DNA from: Cellulomonas sp. KH9
Lineage (GTDB): Bacteria > Actinomycetota > Actinomycetes > Actinomycetales > Cellulomonadaceae
Direction of reading: 5' to 3'
DNA length: 64,000 nt
Assembly: GCF_900114185.1 (NCBI RefSeq)
Contig: NZ_FOSE01000003.1
Span: 310,001-374,000 of the forward strand
The notes under the pieces: model-generated
Told to the model about the DNA's origin: nothing
Databases searched by the model: none
What the model saw: only the letters and a program-made list of their open reading frames with translations
Translations under genes and position numbers: made by a program
Part shown: positions 17,777-29,861 of the stretch, piece after piece
How positions within the stretch are numbered: position 1 is the first letter of the stretch
How the letters are laid out: every line of letters begins with the position of its first letter

Positions 17777-17797
17777 CCGGAACGGCGCGGGTTCCGG
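17777..17797 (+). terminator. Weak hairpin after the DUF3263 gene
   Basis: CCGGAAC and GTTCCGG form a perfect 7-bp stem around GGCGCGG, 24 bases after the stop. It could be a partial terminator, because the next gene appears to have its own promoter. Confidence 0.35.
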
Positions 17798-17841
17798 CAC
17801 GCCCGGCGGCGGGGCGCGCCCGGGCCGGTGTGACGAGCCGT

Positions 17842-17847
17842 TAGCCT
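17842..17847 (+). promoter_or_regulatory. -10 box TAGCCT for a probably leaderless LytR_C gene
   Basis: TAGCCT ends 7 bases before the GTG at 17855 and no ribosome binding site is present. Confidence 0.5.
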
Positions 17848-17854
17848 TGCGGCC

Positions 17855-18469
17855 GTGAGCAAGGCCGACTACCCCTACCCCGAGGACGAGTTCGACGCGA
17901 TCTCGCCCGACGCGCCGACCGGCGTCCACCGTGCGCCCCGGTCCGCGTGGAGCCGGTGGTGGCCCTTCCTCCTGGTGCTGCTGGTCGTGCCGGTGCTGGC
18001 GTACGGCGCCGTCGAGTACCTGTCGCGCACCGGTGACCTGCCGCAGTCCGGCGGCGGCACGGCGCAGGAGCAGCCGGAGGTCCCCGCCGAGGAGGACCCG
18101 GCGGCGGGTGAGGGTGCCGGTGACGGCACCGAGGAGCCCGGCGGCGAGGCCGAGCCTCCCGTGGAGGAGACCGCACCCGCACCCGAGCCGGTCCTGACGA
18201 CGCCCGTGGCGGTGCTCAACGGTGCGCGCGTGTCCGGCCTGGCGGGCCGGGTGGCGGACGAGCTCACCGCGGCGGGCTTCACCGACGTGACACCGGACAA
18301 CGCGTCCAGCGCGCTGCCGGCGGAGTCCACCGTGTACGTCGCGTCGGAGGAGCTGCGGCCGACGGCCGAGCTCGTCGCGGCCACCATCGACGTCCCGACC
18401 GTCGAGGTCGCGCCCGACCGCGCCGGCGGCGGCATCGTCGTCCTGCTCGTCACCGACCCGGACGCCTGA
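17855..18469 (+). CDS. LytR C-terminal-domain membrane protein
   Basis: A 204-residue single-pass protein. The cytoplasmic N-terminus is about 30 residues, the membrane segment is about 33-52 ([19 protein letters not shown]), and an acidic Pro/Glu-rich linker of about 50 residues follows. The C-terminal LytR_C domain (about 112-204) starts [20 protein letters not shown]. The same domain is found at the end of LytR-CpsA-Psr proteins, but the catalytic LCP domain is absent here, so this is probably a cell-envelope accessory or binding protein. It follows the DUF3263 gene. Confidence 0.85.
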   Translation: MSKADYPYPEDEFDAISPDAPTGVHRAPRSAWSRWWPFLLVLLVVPVLAYGAVEYLSRTGDLPQSGGGTAQEQPEVPAEEDPAAGEGAGDGTEEPGGEAEPPVEETAPAPEPVLTTPVAVLNGARVSGLAGRVADELTAAGFTDVTPDNASSALPAESTVYVASEELRPTAELVAATIDVPTVEVAPDRAGGGIVVLLVTDPDA

Positions 18470-18485
18470 GCCGCCGGGGCCCGAG

Positions 18486-18514
18486 CCGACCCGGCCGGGC
18501 CGTCCCGGGGTCGG
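18486..18514 (+). terminator. Hairpin after the LytR_C gene
   Basis: CCGACCC and GGGTCGG form a 7-bp stem, with further GC pairing possible inside, 17 bases after the stop codon. Confidence 0.35.
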
Positions 18515-18547
18515 TCCGCCCGCCGCACGTCCCTCCTGCGCAGACCC

Positions 18548-18576
18548 TTTCGAGCGTCGGCCCGCGCGGCTAGGCT
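18548..18576 (+). promoter_or_regulatory. Candidate promoter of the cold shock gene
   Basis: TTTCGA (18548-18553) and TAGGCT (18571-18576) are separated by exactly 17 bases. A 5' untranslated region of about 50 bases would follow before the ATG at 18635, typical of cold shock genes, where leader structure controls translation. Confidence 0.5.
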
Positions 18577-18634
18577 CCCTCGCAACCGGGTGCCAGCGGA
18601 GCGTCCCGGTCACCAGGACGTCGAGGAGCGCGGC

Positions 18635-18838
18635 ATGGCCCAGGGCACGGTCAAGTGGTTCAACGCGGAGAAGGGGTTCGGGTTCATCACCCCGGAGGGC
18701 GGTGGCCAGGACCTCTTCGTCCACTACAGCGCGATCCAGGTCGACGGGTACCGGACCCTCGACGAGGGTCAGGCCGTCGACTTCGAGGTCGGCCAGGGCA
18801 CCAAGGGCCCGCAGGCCGAGCAGGTGCGCCCCGTCTGA
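18635..18838 (+). CDS. cspA: Cold shock protein, CspA family
   Basis: A 67-residue single OB-fold nucleic-acid-binding protein. RNP-1 is [10 protein letters not shown] and RNP-2 is DLFVHYSAI; the start [17 protein letters not shown] is diagnostic of the family. It acts as an RNA chaperone that melts mRNA structures in the cytoplasm. GAGGAG lies about 8 bases before the ATG. Whether expression is induced by cold or constitutive cannot be told from sequence; actinobacterial CspA proteins are often constitutive. Confidence 0.95.
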   Translation: MAQGTVKWFNAEKGFGFITPEGGGQDLFVHYSAIQVDGYRTLDEGQAVDFEVGQGTKGPQAEQVRPV

Positions 18839-18885
18839 CCCGCGGCAGGCGTAGCCGACCCGTTCGGCCGCGTCCGCCGGCGGGG

Positions 18886-18922
18886 CCTGACGTCGTCGCA
18901 GGCCCGGCGCGACGACGTCAGG
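18886..18922. terminator. Bidirectional terminator between cspA and the GH15-like gene
   Basis: CCTGACGTCGTCGC and GCGACGACGTCAGG form a perfect 14-bp stem with a 9-base loop between convergent genes. A third related half, GCGACGTCAGG, follows at 18929-18939 and reaches into the stop codon of the GH15-like gene. Confidence 0.65.
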
Positions 18923-18935
18923 TCGCGCGGCGACG

Positions 18936-20450
18936 TCAGGTGCCGCGGCGCGGCACCGGCTCGGTGCTCGCGTGCTCCAGCGCGTCGATCGCCAGCAGGA
19001 CGCACGCCGCGCTCCACCCCAGCGGCGCGACGGCGGCGGGGCTGCCGTCGGCGAGCACCTTCTCCGGGATGGCGCCCGACGACGTGCGGTGGCGGTCGAC
19101 GACGTCGAGCCACCGCCGGGCCCCGGCGACGTCGCCCTGCTCGGCCGCCACCCACGCGTACAGGGTGGTCTGCGGCGTCCAGGACACCCCGTCACGACGC
19201 CAGGCCCCGCCCGGCGCGAGACCGGCCGCGGGGCGCAGCATCGACGTGACCGAGCCTCGCCAGGCCGCGGCGCCCTCGTGCGGGGCGGTCGACCAGAAGG
19301 GCGTGAGGACGAACGCGCTCGCGGCGTCGGGCACGCCCCGCGTCGCGTAGCGGCCGTACCCGGTCGGCCCGAACGCGTCGACCACCGCCTGCCGCGCGCG
19401 CCCGGCCCCCGCGGCGGCGTCGGCGGCGGGGCCCGGGCGGCCGGCGGCGTCGAGGACGACCGCGGCCTGCTCCATCCCAGCGACCAGCGGTGCGGCGGTC
19501 CCCAGCGTGACCTCGTCCTCGGGGACCTCCCAGTAGTCCGGTGACGCCGGCGGCAGCCCGCCGGCCACGAGGGCGAGCGCGCGCCCGGCCGAGCGCTCCA
19601 CCAGCGGGGCGAGCCGCTCGGCCGTGGCGGCGCGCCGGTCGCCCGGTACCTCGGCCAGCACGAGCCCGGCCGCCCACATGGCCCAGCCGGTGCCGTCGGT
19701 CTGCAGGCCGCGGCCGTCGGGCGGCCCCGACCCGTCGGGCAGGTAGCGCGCCTCGAACGACCCGTCCGCCTCCTGCACGCGCGCCAGGAAGTCGAGGACG
19801 TCGAGGGCGTCCTCGACGTGCCCGGTGCGGGCCAGCGCCACCGCCACGAACGACGAGTCGCGCGGCCACACGTACCGCCACTTCTCCGACCAGCCGGCCA
19901 CGACCACGCCCTCGCCCACGGTCAACGAGTGCAGGTCCAGCAACGCCGCGCGGGCCAGCTCCTCGTACGGGCCGCCCGTACCGGGGACGTCACCCGTCGC
20001 CAGCCAGGTGCGTTGCGCACCGGCGGCGTCCGTGGCGGCGCGGGGGCCCAGGGCGGCGACGGTGGTCGGCGTCGCACCCAGGGCCCCGGCCAGGACGGCG
20101 GCGGCCGGGTCCGGGACGCGGGTGCCGGGCAGGAAGACGGCGAGGGCGTCGGCGGGGACCTCCGCCCGGGCGCCGCCCGGCAGCACCGAGACCGCCTGCT
20201 GGTAGAGGGCGATCCGGGCGTGGGCCGTGGTGGCGGTCACGTCGACCGCGGTGCGGCCCACCCCCGCGCCGACCCCGCCCACGGCCCCCGATCCGGTGGC
20301 GTCCAGGCGGGTCGCGTCCGTCGGCGCCGGCGGTCGCGCGGCCGAGGGCGCGCCCGTGCTCGCGGCGGCGCCGAGCAGCGCCCCGGCCAGCACGAGCACC
20401 GCGCGGGCGCGCAGGCGCCGGGCGCGGCTCACGACGACGGCGTCGGGCAC
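18936..20450 (-). CDS. Secreted glycoside hydrolase family 15-like (glucoamylase-like) protein
   Basis: A 504-residue protein. Residues 1-36 form a signal peptide (basic start, then [17 protein letters not shown]). The middle and C-terminal parts look like the alpha/alpha-six barrel of GH15: [57 protein letters not shown] and [21 protein letters not shown]. By family it would release glucose from alpha-glucans or act on trehalose-like glucosides. The catalytic glutamates cannot be assigned with certainty; DYWE-VPEDE is one candidate site. A TAGTGT box 6 bases before the GTG suggests a leaderless message. Confidence 0.75.
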   Translation of the reverse strand: MPDAVVVSRARRLRARAVLVLAGALLGAAASTGAPSAARPPAPTDATRLDATGSGAVGGVGAGVGRTAVDVTATTAHARIALYQQAVSVLPGGARAEVPADALAVFLPGTRVPDPAAAVLAGALGATPTTVAALGPRAATDAAGAQRTWLATGDVPGTGGPYEELARAALLDLHSLTVGEGVVVAGWSEKWRYVWPRDSSFVAVALARTGHVEDALDVLDFLARVQEADGSFEARYLPDGSGPPDGRGLQTDGTGWAMWAAGLVLAEVPGDRRAATAERLAPLVERSAGRALALVAGGLPPASPDYWEVPEDEVTLGTAAPLVAGMEQAAVVLDAAGRPGPAADAAAGAGRARQAVVDAFGPTGYGRYATRGVPDAASAFVLTPFWSTAPHEGAAAWRGSVTSMLRPAAGLAPGGAWRRDGVSWTPQTTLYAWVAAEQGDVAGARRWLDVVDRHRTSSGAIPEKVLADGSPAAVAPLGWSAACVLLAIDALEHASTEPVPRRGT

Positions 20451-20456
20451 ACCGAA

Positions 20457-20462
20457 ACACTA
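20457..20462 (-). promoter_or_regulatory. -10 box TAGTGT before the GH15-like gene
   Basis: On the minus strand TAGTGT ends 6 bases before GTG 20450. No ribosome binding site lies between, as in the other leaderless candidates. Confidence 0.5.
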
Positions 20463-20501
20463 GGGCTTCGCCCAGGGCGGATGTCCAGGTCCCCCCAGCT
20501 G

Positions 20502-20528
20502 CTTGCACTCGGAGGGGTCGAGTGCTAA
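20502..20528 (+). promoter_or_regulatory. CIRCE operator 1 (HrcA site) overlapping the groEL promoter
   Basis: CTTGCACTC-N9-GAGTGCTAA matches the CIRCE consensus TTAGCACTC-N9-GAGTGCTAA at 16 of 18 half-site positions. A promoter is embedded: TTGCAC (20503-20508), 17 bases, TAACCA (20526-20531). HrcA bound here would block RNA polymerase until heat stress. Confidence 0.85.
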
Positions 20529-20536
20529 CCATGGAG

Positions 20537-22306
<1,770 letters not shown>

Positions 22307-22331
22307 CGCGGCTGAGCACCACCTGAACGGT

Positions 22332-22370
22332 CCGACGGCCGGTCACCCCGCTGGGGTGGCCGGCCGTCGG
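22332..22370 (+). terminator. Strong hairpin terminator after groEL
   Basis: CCGACGGCCGG and CCGGCCGTCGG pair perfectly, and the inner CACCCC/GGGGTG continues the stem to about 18 bp with a 3-base loop. It starts 26 bases after the groEL stop. Confidence 0.8.
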
Positions 22371-22388
22371 CGTTCCTGCCCGGTGCGC

Positions 22389-22919
22389 TCAGCGCTCCCC
22401 GGGTGCGTGCGGCGCGGCCGGGGGCTCCCACGGCGACGCGCCGGGGGCCGGCGGGACCGGGCCGGCGGGGGAGGGGTCGTAGGGGGACGCCGGGGGTGTC
22501 GGGGCGCCGTAGGCCGGGGCGGCCGGGGTGGTGGCGCCGTACGCCGGGGCAGGGGCGCCGTAGCCGGTGCCGTAGCCGCCGCCGTAGCCGTACGGCGCGG
22601 CGCCGGGGTAGCCGGCCGTGCCGTCGCCGGGCATCTCGCCGGTGGCCAGCGCGAGCTGGGCCTCGGCCTCGCGCAGCCGCCGCTCCACCGGCCACTCCGT
22701 GAACGCGAACATGATGATGAAGACCACGTTCGCCAGCGGCACCAGCATGAGCAGCCCGTGCCAGATCGTCCACCCCGCCTTGCGGGCGACCCGCATGTAC
22801 AGGTAGATGCCGAACAGCAGGACGGCGACGTACAGGGCGCCCACGAGGACGATCCCCACCACCTCCCCGGCACCGGGGCCCGTGTCGTAGGTCGAGTAGT
22901 CGTACGTGCCGGTGTGCAT
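22389..22919 (-). CDS. Small two-segment membrane protein with a Pro/Gly/Tyr-rich tail
   Basis: A 176-residue protein. Two hydrophobic segments at about 18-45 (EVVGIVLVGALYVAVLLFGI) and 54-72 (HGLLMLVPLANVVFIIMF) surround RVARKAGWTIWHG. That layout resembles the DUF5684 / inner-membrane family whose loop reads KAGxxxW. The C-terminal 85 residues are a low-complexity Gly/Pro/Ala/Tyr tail with repeated APAYGA-like units, probably disordered and cytoplasmic. Function is unknown. GAAGGAG stands before the ATG. It converges on groEL. Confidence 0.7.
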   Translation of the reverse strand: MHTGTYDYSTYDTGPGAGEVVGIVLVGALYVAVLLFGIYLYMRVARKAGWTIWHGLLMLVPLANVVFIIMFAFTEWPVERRLREAEAQLALATGEMPGDGTAGYPGAAPYGYGGGYGTGYGAPAPAYGATTPAAPAYGAPTPPASPYDPSPAGPVPPAPGASPWEPPAAPHAPGER

Positions 22920-23013
22920 GGATGCTCCTTCTCGGGCCTGTGGGCGCGGGAAGGCTACCGCCCGGCCGGGCCGGACGGCTGCCGCCGTCCGGGGCGTCGG
23001 ACCGGGGGCGGTC

Positions 23014-24246
23014 TCAGCGCGGCGTCTGCCGGTACGACGACAGGAAGTTGCCCATGCGCTCGACCGCCTCGGCCAGCACGCGGGCCTCGGGGAGCGTCAC
23101 GATGCGCAGGTGGTCCGGGGTGGGCCAGTTGAACCCCGTGCCCTGGACCAGCAGGATCTGCTCGCTGACGAGCAGGTCGTAGACCAGCTGGGCGTCGTCG
23201 ACGATGCCGAAGACCTCGGGGTCGAGGCGCGGGAACAGGTACAGGGCGCCGTCGGGCTTGGTGCACGAGACGCCGGGGATGGCGTTCAGCCCCTCCCACG
23301 CGACCTGCCGCTGCTCGTGCAGCCGGCCGCCGGGCGCGATGAGCGCGTCGATCGACTGGACGCCGCCGAGCGCCGCCTGGATCGCGTGCTGCGCGGGCAC
23401 GTTGGGGCACAGCCGGGTCGACGCGAGCAGCGTCATGCCCTCGAGGAACCCCTTGGCGTGCGCCTGCGGCCCGGTGACGACGACCCACCCGGCGCGGTAG
23501 CCCGCCACCCGGTACGTCTTCGACAGCCCGTTGAACGTCAGGCACAGCAGGTCCGGTGCGACGCTCGCCATCGGGATGTGCTGCGCGCCGTCGTAGAGGA
23601 TCCGGTCGTAGATCTCGTCGGCGAGGACGAGCAGGCTGTGCTCGCGGGCGATGTCCGCGATCTGCTCGAGCACCTCGCGGCGGTACACCGCACCGGTCGG
23701 GTTGTTCGGGTTGATGACGACGATCGCCTTGGTGCGCGGCGTGATCTGCTCGCGGATGTGCTCGACGTCCGGCTCCCAGCCGTTCGACTCGTCGCAGCGG
23801 TAGTGCACGGGCTGGCCGTCGGACAGGCTCGTCATGGCCGTCCACAGCGGGTAGTCGGGGGACGGGATGAGCACCTCGTCGCCCTCGTCGAGCAGCGCCT
23901 GCAGCGTCATGGTGATGAGCTCGGAGACGCCGTTGCCGAGGTACACGTCGTCGACGTCGAACGTGGGGAAGCCCGGCACCGTCTCGTAGCGGGTGACGAT
24001 CGCGCGCCGCGCCGGCAGGATGCCGCGGGACTCGGTGTACCCGTGCGCGTACGGGACGGCCGCGATGACGTCGGCGACGATCTGGTGGGGTGCGTCGAAC
24101 CCGAACGCCGCCGGGTTGCCGGTGTTCAGCTTGAGGACGCGGCGGCCCTCGGCCTCCATGCGTGCTGCCTCGTCCAGTGCCTTGCCGCGGATCTCGTAGA
24201 GGACACCCTTGAGCTTGGCGGACTGGTCGAGGGGGCGCAGCGTCAT
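23014..24246 (-). CDS. PLP-dependent aminotransferase, AlaA-like (class I/II)
   Basis: A 410-residue fold-type I aminotransferase. Recognisable parts are LNTGNPAAFGFDAP near the start, the PLP region YLGNGVSELI, VINPNNPTGAVY with the conserved Asn, LVLADEIYDRILYDG with Asp, FNGLSKTYRVAGYRAGW with the Schiff-base Lys, and a C-terminal substrate Arg in HLRIVTLPEA. The start LDQSAKLKGVLYEIRG is typical of alanine-synthesising AlaA-type enzymes. It most likely exchanges amino groups between glutamate and pyruvate. It is in the same direction as the urease operon, 99 bases after ureD, but no functional link beyond nitrogen metabolism is shown. Confidence 0.88.
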   Translation of the reverse strand: MTLRPLDQSAKLKGVLYEIRGKALDEAARMEAEGRRVLKLNTGNPAAFGFDAPHQIVADVIAAVPYAHGYTESRGILPARRAIVTRYETVPGFPTFDVDDVYLGNGVSELITMTLQALLDEGDEVLIPSPDYPLWTAMTSLSDGQPVHYRCDESNGWEPDVEHIREQITPRTKAIVVINPNNPTGAVYRREVLEQIADIAREHSLLVLADEIYDRILYDGAQHIPMASVAPDLLCLTFNGLSKTYRVAGYRAGWVVVTGPQAHAKGFLEGMTLLASTRLCPNVPAQHAIQAALGGVQSIDALIAPGGRLHEQRQVAWEGLNAIPGVSCTKPDGALYLFPRLDPEVFGIVDDAQLVYDLLVSEQILLVQGTGFNWPTPDHLRIVTLPEARVLAEAVERMGNFLSSYRQTPR

Positions 24247-24345
24247 GCCCTGCAGCGTAAACCCGGCCGCTGGGTGCGCGGAGCGGCCACCTGGGGGGAG
24301 GTGGCCTGGTCGGGCGGGCGCCCGCGGGCCGGCGGGTGGGTCCGG

Positions 24346-25191
24346 TCAGCCGCCGTGGTGCGCGACCTCGGGCCGGTCCGTGTCCCACGCCCGCGGGCGG
24401 CCCGGCGCCGCGTTGTGCCGACGGGCGTCGTGGGCCGTGCTGCGCGACCGCGGGGGGACGACCGACGACACGACCCCCACGGCGGCCGTCAGCGCGCCCG
24501 CGAGGTGCGCGTCGGTCGCCGGCCCGCCGACCGTGCGGACCATGGTGCCCTCACCCTCCAGCTGCAGCGCACCCGGCAGGTCGAGGCGGGCGCCCAGCAG
24601 CAGCAGGGTGTCCAGGTGACGTCCCCCGTCGGCGAGCAGCGGGTCGAGCGCCGGCGCCGGCTCCAGCACGACCGTCTCCGCCAGGAGCGGCTGCGCCGCC
24701 CGCCGCGCCCGCACGGTGGTCCGCACCCGGCCCGCCCGCTCCCCGGGGCGGCCCAGCACGAGGGTCTCGCGCAGCACCACCCGGGCGCCCGGCGCGAGGT
24801 CGACGTGGGTGAGCCGCAGGACGTCGGCACCGTCGGCGACGAGGAAGGGCAGGCTCGGCCACAGCAGGACGGCGTCGGCGCCGAGGCGCACGTCGACCAT
24901 CCAGGTGGCCCGGCCGCCGGCCATGTCGTGCGCCGCCGCACCGGTGAGCTCCACGAGCTCGAGGGACCTGCCGGGTGCCACGTCCACCGCGATGCGGACG
25001 TCGCCCCCGGCGCCGAGCGGTCCGGCGGGGCCGAGGAGCGCCACGCGGACGCGGCCGTGCTCGTCGGGGAGCCGGCGTGCGCGGGCGACGTCGCCGTCGA
25101 GCTCGACGTCGCCGTCACCGGTGACGACGACGCGGGTGCGCGTCGCCCCGGCGTCGGGGTGCGTGCGTGTCGTGGCCTGCAGGACGTCCAC
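24346..25191 (-). CDS. ureD: Urease accessory protein UreD, distal copy
   Basis: A 281-residue UreD-family protein. Family segments are VRVALLGPAGPLGAGGDVRI, LELVELTGAAAHDM, LLWPSLPFLVADGADV, VVLRETLVLGRPGE and LDTLLLLGARLD. UreD binds the urease apoprotein and, with UreF and UreG, channels nickel into the active site. It follows a second UreD gene at 25337-26125 that it resembles along its whole length, but the two are clearly diverged. The last 45 residues (after AVGVVSSVV) are a basic, probably disordered extension not found in its neighbour. The start is a GTG with a poor ribosome site. Confidence 0.85.
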   Translation of the reverse strand: MDVLQATTRTHPDAGATRTRVVVTGDGDVELDGDVARARRLPDEHGRVRVALLGPAGPLGAGGDVRIAVDVAPGRSLELVELTGAAAHDMAGGRATWMVDVRLGADAVLLWPSLPFLVADGADVLRLTHVDLAPGARVVLRETLVLGRPGERAGRVRTTVRARRAAQPLLAETVVLEPAPALDPLLADGGRHLDTLLLLGARLDLPGALQLEGEGTMVRTVGGPATDAHLAGALTAAVGVVSSVVPPRSRSTAHDARRHNAAPGRPRAWDTDRPEVAHHGG

Positions 25192-25336
25192 CCCCGGGTG
25201 CCGGTGCCGCCGCCTCCGGGCGTCGGGCTCGCGCCATGGTCACCGAGGGCCCGGGGTCCCGCCATCGCAGGGGCGGCACCGGTGCGCAGGCCGCACGCCC
25301 CGGGGTACGGCGGCCCGCAGCGGTGGGGTGGTGCGC

Positions 25337-26125
25337 TCAGGCCGCCCCGAGCGCCGGGCGCCCGCGGGTCGCCGCGCGCCGTGCGAGCGTCACCACCTCG
25401 GCGAGGTCACCCGCGTGCGCGCGCGTGCCGACCGCCCGCACCAGGGTGCCCGGGCGGCCCAGCTGCAGGACGTCGCGCCCGGGGACGTCGTCGGCACCGG
25501 GCAGGTCGTCGCCGTCCAGCCGGGCACCCAGCACCGTGACCGTGTCGAGGCACCGGTTGCCGCCCAGCACCGCCGGGTCGGCCCACGCCGCCGGGTCCAC
25601 CACCAGCGTCTCGACCAGCAGCGGCCGGTCCGCCAGGTGCGCGCGGGTCGTGGTCGTCAGGTGACCGCCGACCTCGCCCGTGCGGCCCAGCACGACGGTC
25701 TCGCGGAGCACCGCGCCCGCCCGCTCCGCCAGGTCGACCGTCACCGTCCGGTGCACGTGGGCACCCGTCGCGACGACGAACGGCAGCGCGTCCCACACCA
25801 GCAGACCCCCGGCGCCGACGCGCACGTCGACCGCCCACGTCGCCGACCCGCCCTGCATGTCGTAGGCGACGGTGCCGGTGACCTCGACGACCTCGAGCGC
25901 GAGGTCGTCGCCGACGTCGACCGTGACCCGCACGTCGTCACCGGCCAGCAGCAGCGCCTCGGTGGCGACCAGGGCGACACGGACCGTGCGGTCCTCGTCG
26001 GGCAGCCGGCGGCAGGCGAGCAGCCCCCCGGCCGTGTCGACGCGCACCCGACCGTCGGCCGCGCGCGCGACGGCCACCCGCGTGCCGCCGTCCCGGCCGG
26101 TGCCTCGCGCCCTTGCAGCCGTCAT
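25337..26125 (-). CDS. ureD: Urease accessory protein UreD, proximal copy
   Basis: A 262-residue UreD-family protein directly after ureG. It shares with the distal copy the segments RRLPDE, TVRVALVATEALLLAGDDVRV, LEVVEVTGTVAYDMQGG, LLVWDALPFVVATGAHV, AVLRETVVLGRTGE and LDTVTVLGARLD. The usual place of ureD is after ureG in actinobacterial operons, so this is probably the ancestral one. The ATG start overlaps nothing and has a weak ribosome site 42 bases after the ureG stop. The presence of two UreD genes in one operon is unusual. Confidence 0.87.
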   Translation of the reverse strand: MTAARARGTGRDGGTRVAVARAADGRVRVDTAGGLLACRRLPDEDRTVRVALVATEALLLAGDDVRVTVDVGDDLALEVVEVTGTVAYDMQGGSATWAVDVRVGAGGLLVWDALPFVVATGAHVHRTVTVDLAERAGAVLRETVVLGRTGEVGGHLTTTTRAHLADRPLLVETLVVDPAAWADPAVLGGNRCLDTVTVLGARLDGDDLPGADDVPGRDVLQLGRPGTLVRAVGTRAHAGDLAEVVTLARRAATRGRPALGAA

Positions 26126-26166
26126 GCCCAGCGTCCCCGTGCCCGGCGTCCCCGTGCCCGCGCCGC

Positions 26167-26931
26167 TCAGCGGACGGCGTGCTCGTGGCCGTGGTCGTGG
26201 CCGTGGTCGTGGTCGTGGCTGTGGACCGTGACGTGGCCGTCCTCGTCCGCGTGGCTGTGCGGGGCCATCGGGCCGGGGTCCACGGGCGTGTGCCGGCCCT
26301 CGCGGACCGCCGCCGTCATGCGGCGCACCCAGTCCGTGAGCGCGTCGACCGACGCCGGGTCGTGGCGGGACAGGCCGATCACGGGCCCGCCCTCGCGGGC
26401 CGCCGACGCGTCCCGCAGCATGCGCGCGACGTCGACGTCCACGTACGGCGCGAGGTCCGTCTTGTTGACCACCAGCAGGTCGGCGCGCGCGATGCCCGGC
26501 CCGCCCTTGCGCGCCACGTCGCCGCCGCCGGCCACGTCGAGCACGAAGATCTGCGCGTCCACGAGCGCGGGGGAGAACGTCGCGGTGAGGTTGTCGCCGC
26601 CGGACTCGACGAGCACGAGGTCGAGCGGACCGTGGTCGGCCTCGAGGTCCTCGACGGCGATGAGGTTGGGCGTGACGTCGTCGCGGATCGCGGTGTGCGG
26701 GCAGGCGCCGGTCTCGACCGCGCGGATGCGGTCGATCTCCAGCACGCCCGCCGCGCGCAGGATCTGCGCGTCCTCGTCGGTGTAGATGTCGTTGGTGACG
26801 ACGCCCATCTCGATCTCGTCGGCGAGCTCGCGGCACAGCAGCGCGATCAGGGACGTCTTGCCGGTGCCGACGGGCCCCGCGACGCCCAGCCGGAACGCGC
26901 GGGCCGGGGTGGTGGTGACGGGCTCAGCCAT
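26167..26931 (-). CDS. ureG: Urease accessory GTPase UreG with a His-rich C-terminal tail
   Basis: A 254-residue SIMIBI-class GTPase that delivers nickel to apo-urease. The P-loop is [13 protein letters not shown], the nickel-binding Cys-Pro-His is [11 protein letters not shown], the switch segment is [16 protein letters not shown], and the base-recognition motif is VVNKTDLAP. The family usually ends near residue 205-215; here about 40 residues follow, with 11 histidines alternating with Asp/Gly/Glu in the last 31. His-rich regions in UreG are better known at the N-terminus. No ureE is present, so this tail may act as the nickel store. The start overlaps the ureF stop by 8 bases. Confidence 0.95.
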   Translation of the reverse strand: MAEPVTTTPARAFRLGVAGPVGTGKTSLIALLCRELADEIEMGVVTNDIYTDEDAQILRAAGVLEIDRIRAVETGACPHTAIRDDVTPNLIAVEDLEADHGPLDLVLVESGGDNLTATFSPALVDAQIFVLDVAGGGDVARKGGPGIARADLLVVNKTDLAPYVDVDVARMLRDASAAREGGPVIGLSRHDPASVDALTDWVRRMTAAVREGRHTPVDPGPMAPHSHADEDGHVTVHSHDHDHGHDHGHEHAVR

Positions 26932-27763
26932 GGAACAGCCTCCGGGTGGTGCGGGCGTGGGCCTGCGCCCACGCGTCGGTCATCGGTGCCCCGGCCGACG
27001 GGATGTCGTCCGGGTCGGTCAGGTGGGCGACGCCGCGGGCCATGTCGGCGACGTCGGGGTGCAGGTCGAGCACCCAGCGGGTCGTCGTCGCGGGGTCCAG
27101 CGGGGCGAGCTTGAGCGCGGCCGACGCGATGGTCTGCACGTCGTCGTACCCGACGAGCAGCGCCACCTGCAGCGCGTCGAGGCCGGTCACGGCGCCGATC
27201 GCGCCCGCGACGAGCGGGCGCGGGGGAGCGGTGCGCGGCACGAACGCACCCGCCAGGGCGTCCGGCCACAGGGCGAGCGCGAGCCGCAGGTACCCGCGGC
27301 CGAGCCGCCGTGCGGCGTCCCGCACCGCCGGGCTCGGCGTGCGCGCGGCCCACGCGTCCTCGACCGGCCGCAGGTCGCCACGGTCGAGCCACACGTGACG
27401 CGCGACGACCGCCGCCCCCGCCTCGGTCGCGGTCACGGTCCGCAGCCGCGTGCGCGCCAGCGCGGGGACGCGGGTGACGTCCTCGGCGCCGGCCCGCCCT
27501 CTCATCCTCGCCGAGGGGTCGTTCGAGCCCGGGGCGGGATCGACCTCTCGCGGGTGGGTGGTGGTGAGGAGGCCCGCCTGCACGGCGGGCTCGAGACCGG
27601 CCGAGTGGGCGTGGGCGCCCGTCGGCAGGCGGGCGTCCGCGAGCATCGCGAGCACCAGGAGCGCCGCCGGGCCCGTGGCCGGGTCGACCTCTCGCGCCGG
27701 GGGTGGCGGTGCGTGCGGGCGCGAGGGCGCCGGCCCGGGCGGGGTGGCGGGGGGTGTGCTCAC
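26924..27763 (-). CDS. ureF: Urease accessory protein UreF with an internal insertion
   Basis: A 279-residue UreF-family protein that forms the UreD-UreF-UreG activation complex and gates GTPase activity. Family segments are [74 protein letters not shown] and [14 protein letters not shown] (each read as neighbouring pieces). Between the first block and [10 protein letters not shown] lies a stretch, [20 protein letters not shown], that I do not expect in the family. Its coding DNA repeats a 26-base segment of the N-terminal AREVDPATG region 48 codons away. GTG start, 11 bases after the ureC stop. Confidence 0.85.
   Translation of the reverse strand: MSTPPATPPGPAPSRPHAPPPPAREVDPATGPAALLVLAMLADARLPTGAHAHSAGLEPAVQAGLLTTTHPREVDPAPGSNDPSARMRGRAGAEDVTRVPALARTRLRTVTATEAGAAVVARHVWLDRGDLRPVEDAWAARTPSPAVRDAARRLGRGYLRLALALWPDALAGAFVPRTAPPRPLVAGAIGAVTGLDALQVALLVGYDDVQTIASAALKLAPLDPATTTRWVLDLHPDVADMARGVAHLTDPDDIPSAGAPMTDAWAQAHARTTRRLFHG
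27527..27696. repeat. In-frame 26-base direct repeat within ureF
   Basis: Two copies, at 27527-27552 and 27671-27696, match at 23 of 26 positions. Both end GGATCGACCTCTCGCG or GGGTCGACCTCTCGCG. They lie 144 bases apart (48 codons), so the reading frame is kept and both encode REVDPA. The first copy is followed on the other side by CCTCGCCGAGGGGTCGTTCG, part of the unusual UreF insertion. Confidence 0.65.
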
Positions 27764-27774
27764 GACGGGTCCGG

Positions 27775-29478
<1,704 letters not shown>

Positions 29479-29817
29479 CTAGAGCGCACCCCCGTCCGTC
29501 TTGCCGCGCTGCAGCCCCGGCACGCGCCGCGCCCCGCGGATCGCCACGGCGTCGACGGTCCGCGACGCGCCCGGCTCGAACCGCTGCGACGTCCCGGACG
29601 GGACGTCCAGCCGGTACCCGTGGGCGGCCGCACGGTCGAACGCGAGTGCGGCGTTCGCGTCCGGCAGGTGCAGGTGCGAGCCGATCTGCACGGGTCGGTC
29701 ACCGGTGTTCTCGACGACGAGGGTGAGGCGCTCGTGCTCCGCTCGGTCGCCGTTGAGCACCACGGTGCCCTCGCGGGTGCGCACCGCACCGGGGCCGTCG
29801 CCGGACGTGCCTGCCAT
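29479..29817 (-). CDS. ureB: Urease beta subunit UreB
   Basis: A 112-residue structural subunit. The conserved core is LTLVVENTGDRPVQIGSHLH, then the phenylalanine/Asn block ANAALAFDRAAAHGYRLD, then SGTSQRFEPGASRTVDAVAIRG. It packs against UreC and completes the alpha-beta-gamma unit. The stop codon is immediately followed by the ureC ATG. A 44-base gap separates it from ureA. Confidence 0.95.
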   Translation of the reverse strand: MAGTSGDGPGAVRTREGTVVLNGDRAEHERLTLVVENTGDRPVQIGSHLHLPDANAALAFDRAAAHGYRLDVPSGTSQRFEPGASRTVDAVAIRGARRVPGLQRGKTDGGAL

Positions 29818-29861
29818 GTGTGTCCTCCGGGGTGGGTGCGCGTGGTCGAGGGCCGGTGCCG

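Noticed and set aside
26100-26836. Fusion of ureD with a long upstream protein on the minus strand
   Set aside because: The upstream part is an out-of-frame reading of ureG; the UreD-like sequence begins at ATG 26125.
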